Assembly (NCBI GenBank): GCA_003245715.1
Contig: QKCJ01000011.1
Location: forward strand, 27,965 to 91,964
Direction of reading: 5' to 3'
Length of the DNA: 64,000 nt
From: a bacterium
GTDB lineage: Bacteria > Planctomycetota > SZUA-567
The position numbers and the translations under genes are program-made. The notes under the pieces are model-generated. The model was not told the origin of the DNA and ran no database searches. It was given only the letters and a program-made list of their open reading frames with translations. Numbering within the stretch: position 1 is the first letter of the stretch; each line of letters begins with the position of its first letter. Below are positions 34,131 through 43,122 of the stretch, piece by piece.

Positions 34131-36182
34131 TTGAAGATCCTTTATATATATATTGTTGTAGTGCTGCTGCTGGCGTTTGTCGCCGGGCCGGGTCGGTTAT
34201 CGCAGGATGTTCTGGCTGGTGAGAGGCAGGATTATCAGCGGCGGGTGCTTGGGGTATACAGCGGCAAGGTTGAAACCTGGGAGTGGTCTAATCTGCATCA
34301 GTTTGTGGAGATGCCGGTCAACCGTCTGGGTCTGGTTATGGACTCATACGCTGTTGAGGACAACGCGTTACCTGATTACCGCAAGTACCGGGCGATTCTG
34401 GTCTGGTTTGATGCAAAGGATTTTCCGGCGTACAGGAAATATCTGAATTGGCTGGCGGAGGCGGCGCGTGCGGGGGTGAGGATTGTCGCCTTTGACGGGC
34501 TTGGCGTTGAGGGGGTGGCTTCGCAGGAGGAGCTTGAACCTGTTCTGAAAGAACTCGGAATCGAATTCGGCGGCGGCGAGGAAGTAATCAATCCTTTCAC
34601 AGTCAAGTATGACGTAATCAATAAAGACGCTTTTGGCTATGAGGTCAGTACGCCTTCAGACCGTTATGCCTATCAGGATCTGAAACTTAAGAAAGACGAG
34701 ACCGGTTTGAAACCGTGGCTGCTTGTCAGGCGCACCGATGTCAAGGATTCTGATGCTTTGGCGATAGCAGCCGGCAGCAAGGGCGGATTTATTGCCAAGG
34801 CGGAATTCACGCATCGCCAGTTCAGCTCACCGATTTATCAGATCAAATGGTTTCTCAATCCGTTTATGTTTCTCGACGAAGCGCTTGGAACCAGAGGCGA
34901 GCCGCGACCGGATGTGACGACCTACTTTGGCAGCCGTGGCGGCTACAGCCATATTGATGGTGACGGGATGGTAAACATGGTGCAGGATATCCCCGGCAAG
35001 GACAAGAGTGCGTGTGCGGTACTTTATAACCGGATACTTACAAAATTCCCGGTACCGGTGGGAGTCAGTTATGTTGCAGTGCGCCTTACCAGTGACGGCG
35101 GGATAACGCCAGAATTTCTGGAGCTGTTTAAGAAAGTGATGGCGCGCAGCAATGTGATTCCGGCGGCACATGGTTATACGCATACAATGGTCTGGGCGCA
35201 GAATAAGATCGGGATTCCGGTAAAGGGTTATAAGTATGACCGCGAGAAAGAACTGACGGGCGCGCTTGAGATGGTGACGAAGCTGACCTGTCCTCCGGAC
35301 AAGAGTGCGGAGATCTTTTACTGGACGGGTGATTGTGTGCCGATGGAGGCGGATCTGAAGGTTTTATATGATGCGGGGAAGCTTAATATAAATGGTGGCG
35401 ACCCGCGTTACGATCAGTTGTATGACAGTGTGAGCAATATCTGCAGTCTGAGTCGGCAGGTGGGTAAGTACCGCCAGATTTATTCTTCAGGCTCGAATGA
35501 ATTTTTGTACACCGATGGCTGGACGGAGAATTTCGGCGGCTTTGCCAATGTGATAAAAACCTTTGAGCGCTCGGCAAGCCCTCGTTATTTGCCGGTTGAT
35601 ATTTATTATCATGTTTATCTCTGCGAGCGGCAGGCGGGGGTACGGTCGCTGATGAGTGTTTATGAATGGGCGCTTAAGCAGGGGTTGTGCTGGCTGAGTC
35701 CGAATGAATATGTCCGTGCGGTGATGTCGTTTGATAAAATCCGGACAGCGAAAAAAGCTGATGGCGGTTATGAGATCCGAAATTACAGCGATCTTCAGAC
35801 AATCCGTTTTGATGAGGCCGGGCATGTTGACATGGCTAAGAGTAAAAACGTTCTCGGTTATACCGAATTTGCCGGATCGACCTATGTCTCGCTTCTGCCG
35901 GGCGAGGTGGCTGAGATTTATCTGAGCGAGAGTGAAGGCGGGAAGCTGTATATGAAGCGCAGCACCTCAAAGCTTAAAGACATTAACATGGGGCAGGATA
36001 AATTCAGCGCGAGTGTGCGGATATATGGTGCGGGTTTTATCAGCTTCGGGCCGGCGGGCGTGAAGATTGTCGGCGCTGAAGTAAACGGAAAAAAAGCGGA
36101 GATTGAGGGTGATAAGGTAAAACTTCCGCAGGGGATGGGGGAGTGGGTCAACCTTGAGGTAAATTTTGCGGGCGTTAAATAG
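34131..36182 (+). CDS. pelA: PelA-like exopolysaccharide deacetylase
   Basis: First gene of the Pel operon. In Pseudomonas, PelA is a periplasmic deacetylase plus hydrolase for the GalN/GalNAc polymer. This 683-residue protein has a hydrophobic N-terminus, a flavodoxin-like region (VLGVYSGKVETWEW to about 170) and a deacetylase-like core with SHIDGDG (metal Asp near 276-278) and AAHGYTH (H347, H351). A beta-rich C-terminus follows. I see no region matching the N-terminal glycoside hydrolase of PelA, consistent with it being some 265 residues shorter than the P. aeruginosa protein. Start is TTG with GGAG 8 nt upstream. Confidence 0.8.
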   Translation: MKILYIYIVVVLLLAFVAGPGRLSQDVLAGERQDYQRRVLGVYSGKVETWEWSNLHQFVEMPVNRLGLVMDSYAVEDNALPDYRKYRAILVWFDAKDFPAYRKYLNWLAEAARAGVRIVAFDGLGVEGVASQEELEPVLKELGIEFGGGEEVINPFTVKYDVINKDAFGYEVSTPSDRYAYQDLKLKKDETGLKPWLLVRRTDVKDSDALAIAAGSKGGFIAKAEFTHRQFSSPIYQIKWFLNPFMFLDEALGTRGEPRPDVTTYFGSRGGYSHIDGDGMVNMVQDIPGKDKSACAVLYNRILTKFPVPVGVSYVAVRLTSDGGITPEFLELFKKVMARSNVIPAAHGYTHTMVWAQNKIGIPVKGYKYDREKELTGALEMVTKLTCPPDKSAEIFYWTGDCVPMEADLKVLYDAGKLNINGGDPRYDQLYDSVSNICSLSRQVGKYRQIYSSGSNEFLYTDGWTENFGGFANVIKTFERSASPRYLPVDIYYHVYLCERQAGVRSLMSVYEWALKQGLCWLSPNEYVRAVMSFDKIRTAKKADGGYEIRNYSDLQTIRFDEAGHVDMAKSKNVLGYTEFAGSTYVSLLPGEVAEIYLSESEGGKLYMKRSTSKLKDINMGQDKFSASVRIYGAGFISFGPAGVKIVGAEVNGKKAEIEGDKVKLPQGMGEWVNLEVNFAGVK

Positions 36183-36238
36183 GGCAGGATTTTTTACTTT
36201 CAATTAAGTGAAATGTAAAAGAAATAACTGGATAGTTT

Positions 36239-39200
36239 ATGGGAATCAGGTGGTATCATTTATTCTTCTTCGCTGCAGGGGTGATGGCTCTTGCGTTCTT
36301 CATGCTGCCTGGCAAGCGTGAAGAGGGGATACTGCTTGCCCGTTCGGACAAACCTGAAGAAGCATTGCGCTTGTTGCGTGAGGTCATTGATAAAAACCCG
36401 AATGACACGGTAGCCGTGCTGGAGTTGGCGGAAGGTCTGATGCACGCGGGTGATTCGGTTACAGCTAACCGCATCCTGAAAAAATGGATGGCGGGGCGTA
36501 AAGACCTGAGTAAGTACCGTTATCGTCTGGCAAGGATCTTTGAAGCCGGATTTGAATTTGAAGAGGCGATACGTCTGCTTGCGGGAGTGAAGGACCCTGA
36601 TTACAAACACCTGATTGAGCTGTGTGTGCGGGCGGGAATGCTTGACCGGGCGGTTGAGTTTTTACGCGAGGAAGTTAAAGCCAAGGGCGTTAATGAAGAG
36701 CTGCTCAAAAAGATTGCGCAGTATCAGCAGTGGCAGTTGAATATTAAGGGGGCGGGGAAGGCTATCGAGGAGCTTGCAGAGTTTAAGCCGATCTCGGCCA
36801 ATATTTATGAAGCGATGAATTTTTATTACTGGCGCGGTGATAATGCAAAGATGAAAGAGTTTGCCGGCAAGTTGACAAAGTTTGATGATCTCACGGCCAA
36901 TCAGTTAAGGACATTAAGAACGGTCTGGATTAATCTTGTTGAGATCAAGGAGGCGATAGACACGGCGAAAAAAGTTATCGTTCTGAAAGATTCAACGGAG
37001 CAGGACTGGAATGATTACGCCGCGCTTCTGGACTGGAACGGAGAGACCAGGCAGGCGCTGGCGGTTGCTGAAGAAGCGACGGATAAATTCAAGGACTCGG
37101 ATGCTTCAGCCTGGCAGGCGGTGGCTTTTGCCAGAAAACTCAATAAGGACGCAGTGGCAGCCAAGTATCTTTATAAGCTCGGTAAAAAGACCGGGCGTGA
37201 TGATTTGATTCGGGCTGCTGCTGATTCATACGCGCAGTCCGGGGCAGAGAAAGAAGCGATTGAAATTTATAAGAAACTGGCGTACAGGAATCACGCAGTG
37301 TATGACCTGTTGCGGCTGGCGACATTATATAACAAGACTAATAACAAGGAAGAAGCAAAAAAATATGCCGGAGAATTTTATAAGCAGGTGCTGATTGCTA
37401 AAGAGAGCGAGATAACTACCGACGTGCTGGCCGAGGGGGCGTACCTTCTGGAATCGGTTGGACTTAATAAGGAACGCAATTATCTGCTCAGGCAACTGGC
37501 TGCAAGGGGTGATGATGATGCGCGGCTTTTGCTTGCCGGTATTTATTATGACGCTGGCAATACTGAAAAAGCGCTTGAAGTTCTGCGCGGGATTGGTGAT
37601 TCGGCTCCGGGTAAGGTTCGCAGGGAAGCGGCGACGAGAATAGCATTTATATTGAGTGATGAATATTATCAGCAGGCAGACCAGAGCAAGGCTAAAGAAC
37701 TGCGCAAGCAAGCACAGGCGTATGCTGACAAGGCGATAGCATTATATAAAGAGTTCAAGCCTGAGAATGGCGGGGGTGATGATTATCAGGGGCTTTTATC
37801 CATACGTTTTGATTTTGCCATTGTCGAGAAAGATCTGACTACGGCGGCGGCGATGCTTGCACAAATGAAAAATCCGGGTGACGCGCAGTATGTTGAATTG
37901 GCGGCGGCGTATGCTGAGGGTGGTGATAATCAGAAAGCAAAAGAGACTGCAGAGAAGGTGCGCAAGGTTGACAGTCTTGAAGCGGGGATGATCGGGCAGC
38001 TTGCGGGGATGTATTTGGCGGTCGAGGAGAATAGCAAGGCGTTGGAGCTTTATGAAATGGCTGACCGCAAGGCTGCGGGCAAGGATAAGGAAATTAGGCT
38101 TGGGTTGGCGGCGGCGTATGGCGCTAATGGTGATTTTGCTGCTCAGTATAAAATTTATGATTACTACGCCGGGAGCAAGGATGCGAAAGCTCTGGATGTA
38201 ATTGCGGCGGCTGACGCGCGCGGGGCGAACAATGATCTGGTTGGCGAGACGAAAGTTCTTCGTGGTGCGATCGGTCGTTTTCCGCAGTCGGCGATTATCC
38301 GTGCGCGGCTGATAAGCAATATTTACGCGATGGGTTTTTATAGTGAAGCCAAAGAAATATCCTGGGGGCTTGAAGGTTTGAGGATTCACAAAAGACTCAA
38401 CGAGATTTTGATTGTTGCCAATGCGTTGATGGATGTGGGACAGTTGCGTGAGGCTGGGAGGATGTTAAAGGCCGGAGAAAAACTTGAAGATCCGGAGCTT
38501 GAGTTGGTGCTGGCGCAGGCGAGATATCTGACAGCGGAAAAGAAATTTAAAGACGCATTGAATCTTTATATTCGTTATCTGAGTAAGAAGCCAAAGATGG
38601 CGGGCGTCTGGTTTGATCTGGCACAATTAAAAACAGAGATGGGTTTGTGGGGTGCTCGCGAGGATGCGATTACGGCGCGTGAAATATTATTCAGCGGCAA
38701 ACTTAAAACTTCAGCGGACTGGATGCTAGCTTCGGGGATAAAGAGTTTTCTCGGGCAGCGCAAGGACGCACTTGTTGCCATGAAAAATGCAAGTCTGGTG
38801 CAGCCGGAAGCTAAAGTCATAAATCTGGAGATGGCGGCGTTATATAATACATATGGTCTGCCGATGCTTGCCGAGAATGAGTTGTCTGGGCTTGGTGCTG
38901 AGAGTGGCATTGACCGAGCGGCGCGTGAGAGGGCTACGGCCTTAATTGGTCAGAGGAAATTTGTTCTCGGGTTAAAAGAATTGAAGAAATATGTCGCGGC
39001 TAATGAGGATGAAGCTGATGCCCGGGCGGATATGGCCGGTACGGAAAATGATCTTGGTCTGACTAAAGACGCGGTGCGTGATTATAACATGGCCAGAGAA
39101 ATAATTAACAGGGAAGCGATCAGGGAAATCAGGCGGGTCTTTATACCGCAGCAGTATGAGCAGATGATCTCAGAAGAAAAACCTGAGGCGGTGATGTTCA

Positions 39201-39568
39201 ATAAGCCAAGTGATCTTTTCGATATTAATGATTTGCCTGAAAATATGGAAGAGATGGACTTTGATTGTGTTTACCGGCAGAGTTTTGAGTTGCAGCACAA
39301 AGTTGTTGCTCCGGTAGTCAGTGTGGCGGTGCCGGAGGATTTACCGCTGCCTGAATTTATTGAGGGTGAGAGTTATTTTGTCTCGCAGCTTAAAGCCAGA
39401 GCCCTGCTTGCTGAGAGTTCCAGGCAGGTGGCCGGGAAAAAGAATCCGCAGAAAAATGAATTGCTGCCACTGGAGCAGTTGCCTGAATATATCCCAATTG
39501 AGTCAGTTACTCAGACGCCGGTTTGGAGTCCTGAAAATAAAACGAGAAATAATGGGAGCGATAAATGA
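36239..39568 (+). CDS. pelB: PelB-like TPR scaffold (TPR half of PelB)
   Basis: 1,109 residues. One N-terminal membrane helix (residues 6-24, HLFFFAAGVMALAFFML) anchors a very long array of TPR-like repeats in the periplasm (for example AKYLYKLGKKTGRDDLIRAAADSYAQSG, ALNLYIRYLSKKPKMAGVWFDLAQLK). Known PelB combines periplasmic TPRs, which bind PelA, with an outer-membrane barrel. Here the barrel is the next gene, joined by a 4-bp ATGA overlap. The last 120 residues (about 990-1109) are acidic/Pro-rich and not TPR. Confidence 0.8.
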   Translation: MGIRWYHLFFFAAGVMALAFFMLPGKREEGILLARSDKPEEALRLLREVIDKNPNDTVAVLELAEGLMHAGDSVTANRILKKWMAGRKDLSKYRYRLARIFEAGFEFEEAIRLLAGVKDPDYKHLIELCVRAGMLDRAVEFLREEVKAKGVNEELLKKIAQYQQWQLNIKGAGKAIEELAEFKPISANIYEAMNFYYWRGDNAKMKEFAGKLTKFDDLTANQLRTLRTVWINLVEIKEAIDTAKKVIVLKDSTEQDWNDYAALLDWNGETRQALAVAEEATDKFKDSDASAWQAVAFARKLNKDAVAAKYLYKLGKKTGRDDLIRAAADSYAQSGAEKEAIEIYKKLAYRNHAVYDLLRLATLYNKTNNKEEAKKYAGEFYKQVLIAKESEITTDVLAEGAYLLESVGLNKERNYLLRQLAARGDDDARLLLAGIYYDAGNTEKALEVLRGIGDSAPGKVRREAATRIAFILSDEYYQQADQSKAKELRKQAQAYADKAIALYKEFKPENGGGDDYQGLLSIRFDFAIVEKDLTTAAAMLAQMKNPGDAQYVELAAAYAEGGDNQKAKETAEKVRKVDSLEAGMIGQLAGMYLAVEENSKALELYEMADRKAAGKDKEIRLGLAAAYGANGDFAAQYKIYDYYAGSKDAKALDVIAAADARGANNDLVGETKVLRGAIGRFPQSAIIRARLISNIYAMGFYSEAKEISWGLEGLRIHKRLNEILIVANALMDVGQLREAGRMLKAGEKLEDPELELVLAQARYLTAEKKFKDALNLYIRYLSKKPKMAGVWFDLAQLKTEMGLWGAREDAITAREILFSGKLKTSADWMLASGIKSFLGQRKDALVAMKNASLVQPEAKVINLEMAALYNTYGLPMLAENELSGLGAESGIDRAARERATALIGQRKFVLGLKELKKYVAANEDEADARADMAGTENDLGLTKDAVRDYNMAREIINREAIREIRRVFIPQQYEQMISEEKPEAVMFNKPSDLFDINDLPENMEEMDFDCVYRQSFELQHKVVAPVVSVAVPEDLPLPEFIEGESYFVSQLKARALLAESSRQVAGKKNPQKNELLPLEQLPEYIPIESVTQTPVWSPENKTRNNGSDK

Positions 39569-40824
39569 GAAATAATAAAACATACAACGCTCTTTTAATT
39601 ATAATACTGATGATCTGTGTCACTCTCAGGGCTGAGGAGGAGATGCTGCAGATAAGTCTGGACTATCCTGACAAGAAGTCTGAGATTGCTCTTCGGAATG
39701 AGCATGACATGACAATTTACGGTAATAATTCGCAATCGGTTGAGGGTAAGGTCAGGGTGGGAAGTTTTGCCCGTGTTGCGGCAACGGAGAAATCCTATCA
39801 GGAAAATATCAATCTCAGAAAGGAAGCATGGGAGCGCTCGGTTGGTGAGGTAGCCTCTGATAAGGCGAATGAGGTTTTTTATAATTTGCGTGTTTCGTGG
39901 AGCGAGAGTGAAGACATTAACAGGCACAGGGCGGGTTTGCTTGTACCGGTGAATGAGCAGTGGTCGTTTGGCTTTGCCTTTAATGCAGGATTTTATCATC
40001 TCGATGATGGAACGGATGTGCGCAGGGCTGAGAGTTATGAAGGTGGGGTGCTGGCCTTTTACCGTTATAATACAGAGGTCAGATTCAGCGCTGGTCTGAC
40101 GGGAAGTTATGACGGAAATATTTTCGGGCCGTCATTGAGGGCGCTTGCTGAGTATACAAATCGTTCGGGTGTGAGTTTCTCGGCGGAGAGCAGGGTCTGG
40201 GTTCCGTGGACGGACAACACGGTTTCAGTCAATGAAGGCGGCAGGGACACGGGGATAACTTTGCGGGGTAATCTTCCGCTAAGAAAAAAACTGCAGCTTT
40301 CATTTGATTTTGAGCTGGACCGGTATGATGTTGCTTCCAGCGCATTTTCCTCCAAAAGTTATGAAGGTATGCAGGCGCAGGCCGGTGCGCGCCTTGGCTG
40401 GGAGGTCTGGGGCGTGACTAACCGCAGGTTGCCGGTAAGTTTTATCTCGCCGGATAATTTCTCGCCGGATTCGGTTAATACCAATTTGGTAGTATACGCA
40501 TCAATTCTGGCGGGTAAGTATTTTGATCTTCCGGCGGTTAATCTTATACCGGTTACTGAACGCAGGCTTGACCAGCGAATTGGTGTGGACGCCTCGTTTG
40601 CCTTTAATTCGTTCTCAGGTTTGCGCGCCGGTGCGTACACCGGCTATGATCCTGAGCGAAAGATTGATTTTTTCAAGTTATACGGTTTTTACAGCGGTCT
40701 TATCTTCCAGCCTTTGTCACAGATGAAAATATATGCCGACTTTGGTATGGACAGTGAAGTGGCGACTGGTATTGCGGAAGGAAAAACCTGGTATTGCGGG
40801 GGCGGAGTTAATTACAAATTTTAA
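39565..40824 (+). CDS. Outer-membrane beta-barrel, porin half of PelB
   Basis: A 419-residue exported protein: signal peptide 1-20 (ALLIIILMICVTLRA), then alternating amphipathic strands (VRFSAGLTGSYDGNIFGPSLRALAEYTNRS, ISFSAESRVWVPW-like patterns) ending in a terminal aromatic strand, YCGGGVNYKF, with the C-terminal Phe favoured by the BAM machinery. It corresponds in position and type to the porin domain of PelB, through which Pel leaves the cell. ATGA overlap with the TPR gene suggests tight co-translation. Confidence 0.78.
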   Translation: MRNNKTYNALLIIILMICVTLRAEEEMLQISLDYPDKKSEIALRNEHDMTIYGNNSQSVEGKVRVGSFARVAATEKSYQENINLRKEAWERSVGEVASDKANEVFYNLRVSWSESEDINRHRAGLLVPVNEQWSFGFAFNAGFYHLDDGTDVRRAESYEGGVLAFYRYNTEVRFSAGLTGSYDGNIFGPSLRALAEYTNRSGVSFSAESRVWVPWTDNTVSVNEGGRDTGITLRGNLPLRKKLQLSFDFELDRYDVASSAFSSKSYEGMQAQAGARLGWEVWGVTNRRLPVSFISPDNFSPDSVNTNLVVYASILAGKYFDLPAVNLIPVTERRLDQRIGVDASFAFNSFSGLRAGAYTGYDPERKIDFFKLYGFYSGLIFQPLSQMKIYADFGMDSEVATGIAEGKTWYCGGGVNYKF

Positions 40825-40861
40825 AAAAAATGTTATAGTATTATAGATAAAGGAATGAAAG

Positions 40862-41386
40862 ATGAAGATTTTAAATCTGCTGCTGACAGGACTGGTGGTA
40901 CTGCTTTTGTGCGGTTGTGAAAATATGAATCAGATGCGGGCCAAAAGTGGTAACAGTGTATGCTTTGCGGTCTTGCCATTTGAGAATCTTTCCGGTGATC
41001 CTAACGCGGGTCTGAAGGTTATGTCTGATCTTGAAAGTGCGCTCAGTGCTTCAAAACAGCATAAAATAATCGAACCCTCGGAGGTGCGGGTAAAGCTTGA
41101 GCCGTATCAGCAGAAGTATCTTGAGCCGCAGAAAATGGCAGAACTTCTTGGGGCGCAGGCGGTAGTGACAGGTACGGTTACTGAGTACCGTTATGTTTAT
41201 GGTGCGGGTGAACAGCCGGTAGTCAGTGTCAACCTGCGGGTAATTTCGGCTAAGACCGGCCGGACGGTTTACGCAAAATCCTATACGTCTTCAGGGGCAT
41301 TTTCATGGCTTAAGGAAGCAAGCCTTGGTGAAATAGCAAAACGGTTAAGCCAGAAAATAGCCAGTGATCTGGAAGTGGAGTTATGA
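40862..41386 (+). CDS. pelC: PelC outer-membrane lipoprotein
   Basis: A 174-residue lipoprotein with lipobox LLLCGC (lipidated Cys19). The mature part (VCFAVLPFENLSGDP, LLGAQAVVTGTVTEYRYVYG, VISAKTGRTVYAKSY) matches the CsgG/PelC-like fold, which in Pseudomonas forms a dodecameric ring at the periplasmic side of the outer membrane that guides Pel to PelB. ATGA overlap (41383-41386) with the following receiver gene. Confidence 0.87.
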   Translation: MKILNLLLTGLVVLLLCGCENMNQMRAKSGNSVCFAVLPFENLSGDPNAGLKVMSDLESALSASKQHKIIEPSEVRVKLEPYQQKYLEPQKMAELLGAQAVVTGTVTEYRYVYGAGEQPVVSVNLRVISAKTGRTVYAKSYTSSGAFSWLKEASLGEIAKRLSQKIASDLEVEL

Positions 41387-41751
41387 GTAAAGATAAAAAA
41401 AGAATAATCCATCTTGATGATGACAGAAGCATTACCATGATCGTCAAAAGAATCCTGGAGTTATCATTCTTCGAGGTCGACTCGTTTAATGACGACAAGG
41501 AAATCAAGTCATGGGACGGGTATGATCTGCTGATACTGGATTGGATGCTCTCTAACAGTAATGCGGTGGAAGTGTATAACCGTGCGCGCAAGGAGGGTTA
41601 TAAAGGCCATGTGCTTTTGGTGACGGCGCGGGCGCTGAGTAATTCCGAGAGACTATTTATCGAGAAGAATGCGATAACCTATATGCGAAAACCGTTTGGG
41701 CCGACCGAGCTTATTGCAACAGTCAGAGGGATTTTTGCAACCTACGGCTGA
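41383..41751 (+). CDS. CheY-like single-domain response regulator inside the pel operon
   Basis: A 122-residue receiver domain with all key residues: acidic pair D12/D13, phosphoacceptor D53 (LLILDWML), T81 (LLVTA), and K103 (MRKPF). There is no output domain. It sits between pelC and pelD, overlapping pelC by 4 bp, a place without a receiver in the Pseudomonas operon. It probably couples a phosphorelay to Pel production by binding PelD, PelE or the HEAT protein. No cognate kinase is in the operon; the orphan kinase at 1793-2716 is far away. Confidence 0.88.
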   Translation: MSKDKKRIIHLDDDRSITMIVKRILELSFFEVDSFNDDKEIKSWDGYDLLILDWMLSNSNAVEVYNRARKEGYKGHVLLVTARALSNSERLFIEKNAITYMRKPFGPTELIATVRGIFATYG

Positions 41752-41772
41752 GTTTATAATGAGTGAGTGATA

Positions 41773-43122
41773 ATGAAAAAACGCAATGCCTATCTTGAAC
41801 TGCTTGCCCTTCTGGGGGTACTTTTTGCGGTTGGATATCTTATCCATGGCGATGACTGGTTCTGGGGCAAGGCCAGCCCGAGTCCGTATTGGATTATAAT
41901 TATTCTGATTTCTCTGCGCTATGGCAATCCTCCCGGTGTCATCAGCGGTGTTGCCTGCGCGGCTTTTCAGATAATGGCTTTTTGTAATTTTTCATTCTCT
42001 GTTCTGCGGGAAAATATTTTCCTTGAACCGGCTGTCCTGCTGACGCCGGGTATTTTTATTGCTGCCGGTTTATTTATCGGAGAGGCGGTACATTCAGCGG
42101 TTAAGCGCGGGGATTTTTTAGCTGGCAAACTTGAGAAGTGCCGCGAGCGTGTGGATAATCTTGAACGTGACCGGAATGAAATAGAAAAATCATACCGGCA
42201 GATTGAAGGCAAGGTGGCCGGGGAGTCAAATACCTTGTATCATCTGCTCTCTTCATTAAATCTTTATGGTGAGTGTGAGCAGAGTGAGTTGCCGGCGATT
42301 ATAAGTACGCTTTGCCAGAGATTTATCCATGCCAGAGACTGTGATTACTGGATGAAAAACAAAGCGGAGGAGTGGGTTTGCATTTACCCTCAGGCCGCAG
42401 ACCAGCATAAGATGCCGAAAATCGGTGAAATTGCGCTTGCGGAAAAACGTGTTGTGACTTCGCGTGATTATGTTGCCCATGCAGGCGAGGATGATTGTGA
42501 TATGGCGGGGATAATAAAAATAAAAACCCCCGGCAGCAATATTATTTCAGAGCATTTGGTGACAGTAAACAGGATTAAATTTTCAAAGTGGCATTCAAGG
42601 CTTGAGACGATTTTCAGTTTTCTTCTGCATGAGGCGGAAATTGTACATAACCGGATAGAGCTTGAAAAAGCGCTTGATTATAAGATGCCTTTTGAAAAAG
42701 AGCTGCGTCTTGAAGGGGTGTCTTTTGTTCGTTCGCATGTGCAGAAAGCATTGCTGGCGCAGGAGCGCTCCGGCGGTGTGTCCTCGGTATTCTTTTTGAG
42801 CATTGTCAGCGACGCGCATAAAAATGATATCCGGATCTATGCGGTTATTGCCAGTGCTTTGCGTTGTTTGTTGCGCGTCAGTGATGTGGCGGTTTTTCTG
42901 CCGGAGGTAAATACTTTTGCGGCGTTTCTGCCAGATACAGATGTGGAGGGCGCGAAGATTGCCTATGACAAATTAATGCAAAGGGTAAATGAGCTTGACC
43001 TTGATGCCGGTCAGGAAAAACTCAGATGCAATGTAGATTATCACGAGCTTTCAGAGCGGGGACAATTTGACGAGATACTTCACAAACTTCATAAAACCTT
43101 GCTGGAGTTCTCTGATGCTTAA
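41773..43122 (+). CDS. pelD: PelD c-di-GMP receptor
   Basis: Inner-membrane receptor that activates Pel polymerisation on binding c-di-GMP. About 449 residues: four membrane helices (residues 8-105), a coiled coil (about 115-150), a GAF-like domain (150-290) and a degenerate GGDEF domain. The inhibitory-site motif RxxD is kept as RVSD (about R368-D371), while the GGDEF signature is replaced by PEVNTF before AAFLPDTD. So it should bind c-di-GMP but not make it. An upstream GTG at 41767 is in frame; the ATG at 41773 is chosen. Overlaps pelE by 8 bp. Confidence 0.88.
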   Translation: MKKRNAYLELLALLGVLFAVGYLIHGDDWFWGKASPSPYWIIIILISLRYGNPPGVISGVACAAFQIMAFCNFSFSVLRENIFLEPAVLLTPGIFIAAGLFIGEAVHSAVKRGDFLAGKLEKCRERVDNLERDRNEIEKSYRQIEGKVAGESNTLYHLLSSLNLYGECEQSELPAIISTLCQRFIHARDCDYWMKNKAEEWVCIYPQAADQHKMPKIGEIALAEKRVVTSRDYVAHAGEDDCDMAGIIKIKTPGSNIISEHLVTVNRIKFSKWHSRLETIFSFLLHEAEIVHNRIELEKALDYKMPFEKELRLEGVSFVRSHVQKALLAQERSGGVSSVFFLSIVSDAHKNDIRIYAVIASALRCLLRVSDVAVFLPEVNTFAAFLPDTDVEGAKIAYDKLMQRVNELDLDAGQEKLRCNVDYHELSERGQFDEILHKLHKTLLEFSDA

